Of a stretch of 64,000 nt of DNA, positions 36,801 through 45,781 are shown piece after piece; position 1 is the stretch's first letter, and every line of letters starts with the position of its first letter. The position numbers and the translations under genes are program-made. Under the pieces are notes generated by a model. The model was not told the DNA's origin and did no database searches. It saw only the letters and a list, made by a program, of their open reading frames with translations. Origin of the DNA: Ipomoea triloba (lineage: Eukaryota > Streptophyta > Magnoliopsida > Solanales > Convolvulaceae); contig NC_044920.1 in the NCBI RefSeq assembly GCF_003576645.1, positions 26,668,185 through 26,732,184 of the forward strand, given 5' to 3'.

Positions 36801-39800
36801 GGATCGCGGGGTAACGTGCGAACGAGCTTGGGGCGCATCGTCAGAATTACTCGATTCCTCAGACGCACTAACATCCTCATCATCGCTGTCATAGTCGCGC
36901 ATACACCATTTTTTGTCTTGCGACATGCTACATTAGCAAANNNNNNNNNNNNNNNNNNNNNNNNNNNNNNNNNNNNNNNNNNNNNNNNNNNNNNNNNNNN
37001 NNNNNNNNNNNNNNNNNNNNNNNNNNNNNNNNNNNNNNNNNNNNNNNNNNNNNNNNNNNNNNNNNNNNNNNNNNNNNNNNNNNNNNNNNNNNNNNNNNNN
37101 NNNNNNNNNNNNNNNNNNNNNNNNNNNNNNNNNNNNNNNNNNNNNNNNNNNNNNNNNNNNNNNNNNNNNNNNNNNNNNNNNNNNNNNNNNNNNNNNNNNN
37201 NNNNNNNNNNNNNNNNNNNNNNNNNNNNNNNNNNNNNNNNNNNNNNNNNNNNNNNNNNNNNNNNNNNNNNNNNNNNNNNNNNNNNNNNNNNNNNNNNNNN
37301 NNNGTGAAGATGGTAGGAGGATATTTATACAAAAAATTTGGGTTTTTTGAGAAAGTGGGTTGATCCAAAAAGGCTAATGGGTCATGTAAGAAGCAAAGTA
37401 GCTTGGAAGACTACTAGTGGGAGCATTGTTCGTGGAAAGTCCGAAGTGTCAAAAGAAATATACACACAGGTGCTCGGATCATAAAAATCACTCAAAGAAA
37501 TATACACACAGGTGCTCGGATCATAAAAATCACTCAGCGAAATATACACACAGGTGCTCGGATCATAAAAATCACTCAGCTGACCATACACACAGGTGCT
37601 CGGATCATAAAAATCACTCAGCTGACCGGTAACAATCACCCCATTTGGTCTGGATGCGCCTGGTCAAGTCAACCACTCGATGGTTCGTATGTGATACCTT
37701 CCTCATCCCCAGCCGTGAAGAACTTGATTGGTCCGTCAACTATTACTTGACCGAGGTATCACCAAGGGAAGACCCATCTCCAAACCATGGAAAAGATGTG
37801 AACAAAATCCGCTAAACGATCCATTGCTCGACGATCAGAAACAAACAAGACAAACCCGTCTTTAATGATTATGCTTTTGGTTGTACTCTTTTTCCCTTAG
37901 CTAGGTTTTTTCCCATAGGGTTTTTCTTAGTCTAAGGTTTTTAACGAGGCAACCCGCGTAAATCACGCCCCTCCTGCTCAAATCAAACTTGAGGGGTTCA
38001 TCACGGATTATCAAGGCATTCAAGCCAGGGAGACTTTGCTCGCAACAAGTTAGCCGCCTGGAGCACATTCTACTTCTCGAACCTGACGACTCTCGCAGAT
38101 TCAAGAAGTGGGGGACTTGTGATGGGTAAATATGCACATGTACTAGTCAGTCCGTAAATCACCTGTCCGTCGGTCACCCAACCTGTCCGTCAACGGTCAC
38201 CCAACCGGTCCGTCGACGGTCACCCGGTCCGTCGGCCGCATGATCGGAAGCAACACACCTTGTGGATTGGAGGCTCACGAGCGCAACAGTTGCTTGATGT
38301 GACGACCGACAACTTTTCGGGAACAGGGGATCCGTGTTTTCATCACCTCGAGCAACTCAACCACTTCGAGCAAACCGATGCGCATTTTGCGGAGTGACAG
38401 CCCATATGCCCTCCACTTGCATATCAGACACCATGTGCATAGTGAATCCACTTTGTATAAAAAGGGGTCATTCCCCTCACTGGAGGAAGAACTCATCAGT
38501 ACTACACTAATACACTTGTGATTTGCCGATTGTCTTTCTCCTGCTTACTCTTTATTACTGTTCGTCACCCGTAGAGCGATATAGCTTCGAACCACTCAGT
38601 CGTTGACCGGTAGACCGACCGTCTGACCGGCCGAACGACATTCCTCACCACCCGTAACACACGTATACGTAGCGTAATCGTAGACCCCGTTTACATTTAC
38701 GCTATCATATATATATATAGGAGCATCAAGATTATACTATGCGGGGTGATATCATTCCCATTAGGGCAAAGTGTTAAATGGACTCCGAAAAGTTGAGTTG
38801 ACACCCGTTGGATGGACAACAAACCTAGGATTTCGCATCTATCAAAGGACAATAGCATTAAATAATGAATAAGTATTTTGTTTAATGTTAATTTATGTGA
38901 GACGCAAAATATTTTATGGAGTGAGATTTTTCTTATACAGAATATCGCTCGTCATCGTATTTTTCTGGGTGGATTCTCGTTTCAATATTTTAATTACATT
39001 GGTTGGTTAAGATTTAAGAATGGATTCTTATTATGTCAACCGTGATAAAGGTGGAATAGCATTAAATAATGAATAAGTATTTTGTTTAATGTTAATTTAT
39101 GTGAGACGCAAAATATTTTATGGAGTGAGATTTTTCTTATACAGAATATCGCTCGTCATCGTATTTTTCTGGGTGGATTCTCGTTTCAATATTTTAATTA
39201 CATTGGTTGGTTAAGATTTAAGAATGGATTCTTATTATGTCAGCCGTGATAAAGGTGGAATAATACGAAGTTTTTAACGTTAATTAATGCAAAATTATTG
39301 TGGTGGAATCGACAGGGATGCCGTTAAAATTTACGTGACGGAAGTTCGACAGGTGGGATTCAAAATAGAGGAAGCCATATCAGAAAGCTTAGGCCTGGAC
39401 CCACAATGTTTCAAGAATGTGCTGGGCGAGCAAGGTCAACACATGGCGGTCAACTTCTACCCGCCATGCCCCGAACCCGAATTGACGTACGGGTTACCCG
39501 CTCACACCGACCCGAATGCTCTCACCATCCTTCTTCAAGACTTGCAGGTCGCCGGCCTTCAGGTCCTCAAGGACGGCAAGTGGTTGGCCGTCAAACCCCG
39601 CCCGGACGCCTTTGTCATCAACATCGGCGACCAACTCCAGGTAACACGAGATACATACACACGTTTTCTATTTTACTTAATCTTAGATCTGATTTATGTA
39701 AATGATTTATATCTAATGGGTACATAATTTTATAATACAAAACATATATTCGTAAAATAAGATATACTATATATTTGTGTTATTCAATTACTAATCCAGC

Positions 39801-40370
39801 TACAAAATCATTACTTTTAAGGTATAGAATTGCATGATGTACAGAAATGCATAACACAAGGTACATACACAAAACAATCTATGTAACGCAAACTGAACAA
39901 AAAACGATTAAAATTAAAATTAAATTTCAAAAGGGCATCGTATAAGATCAGGGTCCACAGTATAACGATTGCCATATATTAAAAATACGTTATTTTGTTA
40001 CTGAATGTGCACTATTTGATAGTATGGTCCACACAATAATGATTGTTTGGAAAGCAGGCAAGCCTAATTTGTAAAGTGGGGCGCAGTTTCTTTAGCCCAA
40101 ATAAAATGCCATATTCATCTTCTGCAGGCTCTCAGTAACGGGAAGTATAAGAGTGTGTGGCATAGAGCTATAGTGAATACAGATAAACCAAGAATGTCGG
40201 TGGCTTCATTCCTCTGCCCCGGTGAGGACGCCCTAATCAGCGCCCCTAAACCACTCCTCGGCGACGGAATGCCGGCGGTTTATCGGGACTTTACATATCC
40301 AGAGTATTACAGTAAGTTCTGGAGCAGGAACCTGGATCAAGAACACTGTTTGGAACTCTTTAAGAACTAG
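26041..40370 (+). CDS. DMR6: DMR6-like 2-oxoglutarate/Fe(II) oxygenase, 337 aa
   Basis: Join 26041-26238, 26336-26583, 39316-39640, 40128-40370 (1014 nt). All junctions are GT..AG and the phases agree. The family member DMR6 hydroxylates salicylic acid at C5 and so dampens plant immunity; this copy should act in the cytosol on the same or a related phenolic acid. The N-terminal DIOX_N part covers exons 1-2 (PVIDLG near 42-47; FFQVINHGVS spans the first junction). The jelly-roll core in exons 3-4 has the iron ligands H212, D214 (AHTDPNALTILLQD) and H269, and the oxoglutarate arginine R279 in RMS. The C-terminus ends RNLDQEHCLELFKN. Length fits the family. Intron 2 is about 12.7 kb because of transposons. 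It could instead be a DLO-type paralogue, but the residues look DMR6-like. Confidence 0.94.
26239..26335 (+). other. Intron 1 of the DMR6-like gene
   Basis: 97 bp, GTTTGT...CATAG, with a long T-rich tract before the acceptor. It separates GFFQ from VINHG at phase 0. Confidence 0.92.
27620..28145. mobile_element. hAT-like MITE inside intron 2
   Basis: Left part GGTGTGTTTAAAAATTCG and right part TTTTCAAACACCCTAAAA are inverted. TGAACCAAACACACC appears internally, suggesting two nested or tandem copies. A GC-richer insert at 27810-27950 resembles the core of the Mutator-like MITEs elsewhere in the window. No coding capacity. Confidence 0.4.
29040..29340. other. GC-rich patch inside intron 2
   Basis: Contains two related stretches, CCACCGGCTATGCCGATTCT at 29049 and GGTGCCGTCCGATTCTCTAG at about 29168. 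Frames on the minus strand (up to 124 codons) have no domain I recognise. It may be captured gene sequence or a diverged repeat. No function is proposed. Confidence 0.3.
29496..29890. mobile_element. MITE of the GTGAGAC family, second copy
   Basis: The interior is the same GTAATACTTTT / AAAAGTATTA mosaic as at 8928-9355. The ends are diverged (GGATTCTTGTTCATAAGACG at the left, AATCCGTGAAGCGGTTTCAT at the right). Confidence 0.55.
30016..30322. mobile_element. Foldback element, second copy, inside intron 2
   Basis: Ends GTTATACTGTGGACCATGG and CCATGGTCCACAGTA are a perfect inverted pair for 15 bases. The arms are built of GATACTGCAGTTGTGTTGAA units in opposite orientations, as at 9658-9990. 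Confidence 0.75.
30763..30815. repeat. (AT)n microsatellite
   Basis: Pure AT dinucleotide run within intron 2. Confidence 0.9.
30820..30985 (+). repeat. Possible tRNA-related SINE of a second family
   Basis: CCTTGTGGGCAGCTCAATTG resembles an A-box region and TAGATCGAGTCTCACC a B-box region. An internal block (AGCTCAATTGATTNCAGGGG followed by TGAAGTTTGGGAGA) is duplicated in tandem. Evidence is limited to these boxes. Confidence 0.35.
31059..31646 (+). repeat. 5' LTR of the non-autonomous element
   Basis: 588 bp, GC-richer than the surroundings, with repeated CGGTCACCC motifs near its start. A TATAAAAAG box at 31395-31403 is the likely promoter. It is followed by two extra 42-bp copies of its own 3' end. 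Confidence 0.92.
31647..31730 (+). repeat. Two extra 42-bp copies of the LTR 3' end
   Basis: The last 33 or so bases of the LTR (AATCGTAGACCCCGTTTACA through CGCTATCA) are repeated twice more. The first extra unit (31647-31688) starts TTCGTAGCG; the second (31689-31730) starts TTGGCGCCG, the same letters that open the true primer site at 31731. The 3' LTR has only one copy. Confidence 0.9.
31732..31749 (+). other. Primer binding site of the non-autonomous element
   Basis: TGGCGCCGTCTGTGGGGA follows the last LTR-end repeat. Its first eight bases match the complement of a CGGCGCCA acceptor end, as in plant tRNA-Asp. This form of site is common in Ty3/gypsy elements. Confidence 0.8.
31814..32569 (+). 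CDS. Gag-like protein of the non-autonomous element, 251 aa
   Basis: First long frame after the primer site. The N-terminus is strongly basic (NNRRNRSRSHMRKRNSTRR) and is followed by a short predicted helix (LEDDLRQQLDRSRNLNNEL), then a Pro/Gln-rich middle, and a second basic, arginine-rich region near residues 170-240. Position and charge fit the N-terminal part of a gypsy-type gag polyprotein. I see no zinc knuckle and no protease. The stop lies about 40 bp before the 29-bp array, which may have truncated a longer gag. Identification rests on position, not on a recognised domain. Confidence 0.5.
   Translation: MTNNRRNRSRSHMRKRNSTRRVTKAVLEDDLRQQLDRSRNLNNELTSNPSRKNIQPTQPVGSSEGLHAGQTNFQMTITCAMLLPVGQTLTSTPSIFGGNQIQGAPQHGPTPMCQPGLGTLGYYVTTPAPRMTTNPQSPIAQQQMPQLFDAQQSHLQPQGSNQEEVRLANRTQRLDREEHKKHRQDDVIQRRSVFDRIRKSAKFRLGVRGNHDRQTSRTITKKRLKERTTSRTEGLAGWVDNQDAWKNGSAV
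32613..32960 (+). repeat. 29-bp tandem array, 12 perfect copies
   Basis: The unit begins GTTCGACCTGCACGTTCG and ends TTTGGGGTTGT. It recurs every 29 bp from 32613 with no change I can find. Because 29 is not a multiple of three, all three plus frames and some minus frames stay open; the long apparent proteins are artefacts. Confidence 0.97.
32961..33790 (+). repeat. Variant repeats and 92-bp higher-order array
   Basis: Derived units keep the core TTCGACCTGCACG and TTTGGGGTT but insert GAATCTTCG or GATCTCCG. A composite of three unit types (about 25, 34 and 33 bp) repeats every 92 bp, with matching positions at 33239, 33331, 33423 and 33515. Some units carry GTTTAGGGTTTT instead of GTTTGGGGTTTT. 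Confidence 0.93.
33898..34278 (+). CDS. Pro/Ala-rich repeat frame, 126 aa, doubtful gene
   Basis: About four copies of a 63-bp unit starting near 33974 encode a 21-residue repeat of the type ANQAQPAPTSETLVDADQPA. The unit length keeps frame and variants are mostly synonymous or conservative, so it could be the remnant of a coding low-complexity region of gag. There is no recognised domain and the opposite strand is also open. I would not treat it as a real protein without expression data. Confidence 0.3.
   Translation: MNIILCQGICKMVDQSTNTLGVKQPTPANQAQPAPTSETLVDADQPAPANQAQPAPTSETLVDADQPVPANQAQPAPTSEALVDADQPAPANQAQPAPTSETLMGADQPAPTSEAFVDANQPTPVY
34280..34848. other. Degenerate internal sequence of the element
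   Basis: Repeats of the type ACCACTTGGATGT...AAGCAACC occur at irregular spacing. Minus-strand frames here overlap the 3' side of the antisense gene and probably include its 3' untranslated region. No coding domain seen. Confidence 0.5.
34849..36926 (-). CDS. Antisense three-exon gene of the LTR element, 640 aa
   Basis: Complement of join 34849-35457, 35545-35945, 36014-36926, total 1923 nt. Both introns (68 and 87 bp) have GT..AG ends and keep phase. The first joins LN|GAPDID and the second HLAN|VASTSAEL. Residues 10-100 are acidic and serine-rich. 128-200 has the pattern of the putative gypsy-type transposon domain (Transposase_28, PF04195): RIPFDPFLVDFVNYYG, then APNAHRILACY. A coiled coil at about 455-515 contains three 14-residue repeats (LESRREQISHLENQ). 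The function of this family is unknown. Some Tat-type gypsy elements, e.g. Grande, are known to carry an extra antisense gene before the 3' LTR; this fits. The frame is intact. The start is the first ATG beside the N gap, so more upstream sequence is possible. Confidence 0.8.
35232..35357 (-). repeat. 42-bp tandem repeat coding for a coiled coil
   Basis: Three copies (phase points at 35232, 35274, 35316) inside exon 3 of the antisense gene. Each encodes 14 residues, two heptads, so added copies lengthen the coiled coil without disturbing its register. Confidence 0.9.
36941..37303. other. Assembly gap (363 N)
   Basis: Unsequenced bases directly upstream of the antisense gene start, within the LTR element. 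Length may be nominal. Apparent frames crossing it are meaningless. Confidence 1.
37321..37329 (-). promoter_or_regulatory. Putative TATA box of the antisense gene
   Basis: On the minus strand the sequence reads GTATAAATATCCTCC. Transcription would start about 30 bp downstream, within the N gap, and run toward the ATG at 36926. Confidence 0.45.
37456..37623 (+). repeat. 42-bp tandem array, four copies
   Basis: The core CACACAGGTGCTCGGATCAT recurs at exactly 42-bp steps (phase points 37469, 37511, 37553, 37595). The linker changes from AAAGAAATAT to GCTGACCAT. Located between the antisense gene and the 3' LTR. Confidence 0.95.
37624..38102. other. Internal sequence before the 3' LTR
   Basis: No domain seen. 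CCCTTAGCTAGGTTTTTTCC and AACGAGGCAACCCGCGTAAA resemble the conserved non-coding tail that precedes the polypurine tract in many gypsy-type elements. Confidence 0.4.
38103..38115 (+). other. Polypurine tract of the non-autonomous element
   Basis: AAGAAGTGGGGGA, four bases before the start of the 3' LTR. Confidence 0.8.
38120..38707 (+). repeat. 3' LTR of the non-autonomous element
   Basis: 588 bp, identical to 31059-31646 apart from one base that I could find (38594 A). The matching TATAAAAAG at 38456-38464 points toward exon 3 of the host oxygenase gene. Confidence 0.95.
38851..39258. repeat. 204-bp tandem duplication before exon 3
   Basis: 38851-39054 and 39055-39258 are direct copies starting AATAGCATTAAATAATGAAT. 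I found one difference (GTCAACCG against GTCAGCCG). The second copy ends about 57 bp before the exon 3 acceptor of the DMR6-like gene. Confidence 0.93.
39641..40127 (+). other. Intron 3 of the DMR6-like gene
   Basis: 487 bp, GTAACA...TCTGCAG, phase 0. It contains GGTCCACAGTATAACGATTG at about 39950, the right end of the GGTCCAC element family, and a nearby TATGGTCCACACAATAATG. Confidence 0.9.
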
Positions 40371-41298
40371 TTGGCACTAAATGCGACTAAAGTTTCGTCG
40401 GCTTATTGACTTGATAATCACAAGGTTCTAAATTTGGCTCATTGATTTTCTTGATTGAATTAATCAATTCTGACCAACTTAAATTGATTTATCTCTGATT
40501 ATCAAGACTTGTGCTGGTCAGGTATGACATCCTAAATTAGTTTGTCATTTTGTAATTCTTAATTTATCAATGGCCTTCAGTATTGGTTACGAGCATTTCT
40601 CCCTACCAGTAAAATAAAAGTTAAAAATAAAAATCCATGTACTATTCCTTAGTAATAGTTTAGTCTAAGTACCTGATTTTAAGATCCTTAATATAATTTT
40701 AGTTTCATTTTGTCATTATTGTACTTTAATTTATAGTTTGATTTGAAAGTTTTATTTCTTTTATTTCTTCAAGAAATCGAGAAAAAAATTTATCCCTCAT
40801 AGAGATTTAGGGGTGGTTACTGAAATATGATGAAATGCAAGTAGCTAGACATAATAATAATAATGATGATGATGATAACAATAATGCTTTTGAAATTTGG
40901 ACAAAATGAAAAAAAAAAATAAAAAAATCTCTCCCAATGACATTTTGCAAATTTAATTTCACATCGATCAACGTATATGCCACAAGTTTTTTTTTTTTTT
41001 TTTTTTTTTTGAGAAAAAAAATCGTATTTCTTATTTCAGAAACATGCCAAAACACATTCTCATATTCACATTTGGAAAATGTGTTTGGTTGTAGTCACCC
41101 AACCTACAAATGAACTTGGAAAAGTCATTGTTGCATAATTTAATATAGAACATTAATCATGGAGGAATATTAGTCATCTATAAAATAAAATGCTACTTTA
41201 TTTAGTTAAAGTTATTCAAATATATCATTACATCATTGATTATTTAAAATGTAAAAAATTAAATCACATTTATTCATGAATAACTAAAAAAAACAAAG
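40371..41298. other. 3' flank of the DMR6-like gene
   Basis: AT-rich, with likely 3' untranslated region in the first 200-300 bp. A run of AAT/GAT triplets is near 40850 and a 26-bp poly-T near 40987. No gene seen. Confidence 0.45.
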
Positions 41299-41440
41299 TC
41301 AAAGACCTTGTGGTCTAGTGCACCAGGTGTCCCGATTTACACTCTCACATGAATGATGGGAGTTGGTTTGAGTATTAGTGGAGGCAACTGTTGACTCTTT
41401 GTGCTTCAATAGGTTGAGACAGTAGTATTCAAAAAAACAA
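41299..41440 (+). mobile_element. tRNA-derived SINE (plus strand)
   Basis: Begins TCAAAGACCTTGTGGTCTAG (A-box) with a weakened B-box GGTTTGAGTA. Ends TGTGCTTCAATAGGTTGAGA followed by an A-rich tail. Confidence 0.65.
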
Positions 41441-43597
41441 AAATTTGAACAATAAGCCTATTTCTAAATGTGTATTTTATGTTTTATCAATGGTAGAGAG
41501 TTTTATGAGGAAAACCATAAGTTTTATTTTTAAAGAATATTCTATGTCATTATGATGTAATTTAAAAATATTTGATAAAGTCAATTATCCTCTATTATAT
41601 CAAATAAATCCTAAACATTCACTAATAACTGAATGCTATATATATATATATGTGTGACTTGAATAATAATATCAATATATAATTTGTGATAATAGAGAAA
41701 AAATGTTAAGTAAAAAAGTAAGTCTTGTTTTCAGTTACTCAATATAACTTTTATTCTATATATTTTGATGAGATTAGTTTTAAATTTTTAAAAAATATAT
41801 GTCTACTAAATATAATAAATATATATAATAATAAATATAATAAAAGTCAATAAAAGTAGACTTCTAATACGAAATTAAAAAATGTTCGGACATAATTGGT
41901 TGTTAAGCTTAATAGAATATATTGGTTTTTTGGGTACCTTTCTTCTTATTCTATAACAATAATTTAGAATCACCTACAAGGCTATAAACAACCAAAATCA
42001 TCTGACAATAAGCTGCATAAAATCACAACCGTCAGTCACCTTTGATAGCAATGAGGTGTTTATCTAGATCTTTTGCTTGTGGTATAATAATCCTTTAGTT
42101 GTTTATGTTTTTGTTTGGTTTTGAGACTTGTTGTTTATGTTTTTGTTTGGTTTTGAGACTTGCTTGGTCGTGTAGCGGTTACTTTTACCAAAATGTTTGT
42201 ACATACAGATTTATATACATGTGGACTTATAATATTATTTTTATTTATCTAAATCATCAAGAATTACACCTAAACACACTAATGAATCAAAATGAAAAAC
42301 ACTTTTTAACAAAATTATAACAAATGACAAAAAAATTAGTTTAACTTCAAAGGTAAAAATATAAACATTTACGCTCTTATTACTTGCAACTTCATTAAAA
42401 AAATCAAGTCAACAATTTTGAATTGTTTTTTAGTTAGGTGAAATCATGCGGTAATAGTGTATAATGATCAAATATTACTTCTTGTTTTTATACAACTTTT
42501 AAGTGATTCACTAGTTTAGATTTAAAATTTGAATGTTGAACTTAATCATGATATTAATATATTTATTGCAAGGGTTTTATTCTTGTAGTTTTTTTTTTTT
42601 TTTATTGAAGTCTGAATCGCTATATTTTTTATATTTATTTTTTGAAAGAATTCATAATTAAAGACTAAAATGCCATTGTATTTAACGATATTTGAACTAT
42701 TTTCCTAATAAAGGATAAAAATGGCCATGCCACAATAATACTAGGACCAAAAGTGGATGTTCTAATAGAAAAGGATTTAAAGTGGACAGTCGCCTATAAA
42801 TCTAAGACCAAAAATAAAATTAACTCTAATTATAATCTGTCCTAGACTTGATTGCATTTTTTTGTCATATATTTATAACTGTTAGTTCCCTATTAGTCTT
42901 TTTATTTTTTCAAAACACCACTCTTTTGGTCATAGTATTATTGTGGCATGAATACTTTTGTCATCCGTCAACAAAACCATTTCAATAGCGTTAGATACAA
43001 GGGTATTTTGGTCTATTCGGTTCTAAGTGTTATTTTTTTTTTTGTCATAGATTTATATATGCCATTTCATTTCTAGTCCCTTAAAAAACATCATTTATAT
43101 ATGTGACTTGATCATTTTTTGTCTCCCGTCAACAAATATGTTTAAATGACATTAAAAATGTCGTTATTAACCACTTAACCACTCATCCTCCTTTTTTCTT
43201 CTGGTAACAGATCCACAAATATTGTGGATTTTTATGAAGTAGACTTATATACTAAACTTAAGGTTTGCTAGGAGTAGACTTGTGGAATTTTCAATTGCAC
43301 TTTTTTATTTATTTTTATTTTGCGGTAGACTTATGTATTGATAACAATTTTATTATCAAGAAGGGAAACGAGAATTTTGAGTGATTAATAATGTCATTTT
43401 AATACCATTTAAACATATTTGTTGACGGATGATCAATAAGATAATGTCATTTTAATGCCATTTAAACATATTTGGTGACGGAGGATCAATAAGAGTCATG
43501 CCACAATAATGCTAGAATTAACAGGGATGTTTTGAAAAAATAAAGACTAAAAGTGGACTGACAGTAACTAATGAAGTTTGGTTTACGTAACAGGCCA
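41441..43597. other. Intergenic DNA with MITE debris
   Basis: A 32-bp direct duplication lies at 42100-42163. 42640-43560 has phrases in both orientations (GCCACAATAATACTAGGACC and GGTCATAGTATTATTGTGGC), indicating an inverted-repeat element. A duplicated block around 43395-43500 contains ATGCCATTTAAACATATTTG. No gene seen. Confidence 0.4.
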
Positions 43598-43965
43598 AAT
43601 TATTCTGTGGACCCAAGTCCACATTGCAATGTGGACCTATACACAATTTACATACAAAATGTTCACAGTTTACCTTTTAAAAATTCACAATTTGTATACT
43701 AAGAACACATAATGTTAACTGATATGTAATTGATTACTTTGTTTTGTATTCATAAGTTCCTTTCAAATACTATAGCAGTCAACTCCAATACTAAAAATAG
43801 ACAATTTAATCTTTTTAAAATTTAGTAGAGCTATTATGTGTTTTGACTTAGAAACACAATATACATTCTGAAAGTTCACAGTTCCAATACTAAAAATACT
43901 ACATAATTCAATGTGATTTAGGACCAGAGTCTATTTTGCAAGGTGAAGCATGGTCCATAGTATCA
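43598..43965. mobile_element. GGTCCAC-ended TIR element
   Basis: Left TATTCTGTGGACCCAAGTCC followed by ACATTGCAATGTGGACC (a palindrome) and right GGTCCATAGTATC form inverted ends. The interior is rich in ATTCACAATTTGTA and GTTCACAGTTT-like short repeats. It sits just upstream of the NACA promoter. Confidence 0.5.
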
Positions 43966-44031
43966 AAACTGACTTAATAGTGAGAAGGAAAAAAAAAAAA
44001 AAAAAAAAACCTTAATAGGCCTTAAAGTATG

Positions 44032-44105
44032 TGGGCTGATTGATGCAAATTTGTTAAGTCCAGCCCATCTTAGAAACACTAAATCGGAACTCATCTCAAA
44101 CCCTA
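44032..44105 (+). promoter_or_regulatory. Site II and telo-box motifs of the NACA promoter
   Basis: TGGGCT at 44032-44037 and its complement AGCCCA at 44062-44067 are site II-type elements. AAACCCTA at 44098-44105 is a telo-box. This pair is typical of promoters of plant translation-machinery genes. No TATA box is evident. A pyrimidine-rich leader (44125-44155) follows. Confidence 0.55.
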
Positions 44106-44196
44106 CTTTTGCTACGTAGCTTATCCTTGCACCACTCCTCTCGCTTCTTTCTCCCACAAGTAGTCGATACCGCAAAACCACCGGAAAACAGCAACG

Positions 44197-45781
<1,585 letters not shown>

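Larger units (their letters stand above)
31059..38707 (+). mobile_element. Non-autonomous LTR retrotransposon with an antisense gene
   Basis: 7649 bp with 588-bp LTRs (TGATGGG...CTATCA) and TATAT flanks on both sides (31054-31058, 38708-38712). These are probably the 5-bp target duplication, though the site is AT-repetitive. The primer site TGGCGCCGTCTGTGGGGA and the purine tract AAGAAGTGGGGGA are in place. The LTRs differ at one base that I could find (31533 G, 38594 A), so insertion is recent. The interior holds a 251-aa gag-like frame, tandem arrays and an opposite-strand three-exon gene, but no protease, integrase or reverse transcriptase. The primer site and the antisense gene fit a large derivative of the Tat branch of Ty3/gypsy elements; that placement is inference. 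Confidence 0.9.
26584..39315 (+). other. Intron 2 of the DMR6-like gene, 12.7 kb
   Basis: Donor AG|GTATTT after PPTL; acceptor GACAG|GGATGCC. Joining restores an AGG codon and reads LRDAVKIYVTEVRQ. The intron holds a hAT-like MITE, a GTGAGAC MITE, a foldback element, an (AT)n run, a SINE-like unit, the 7.65-kb LTR element and a 204-bp tandem duplication near its 3' end. Without the LTR element it would be about 5.1 kb. The acceptor has a poor pyrimidine tract. Confidence 0.9.
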
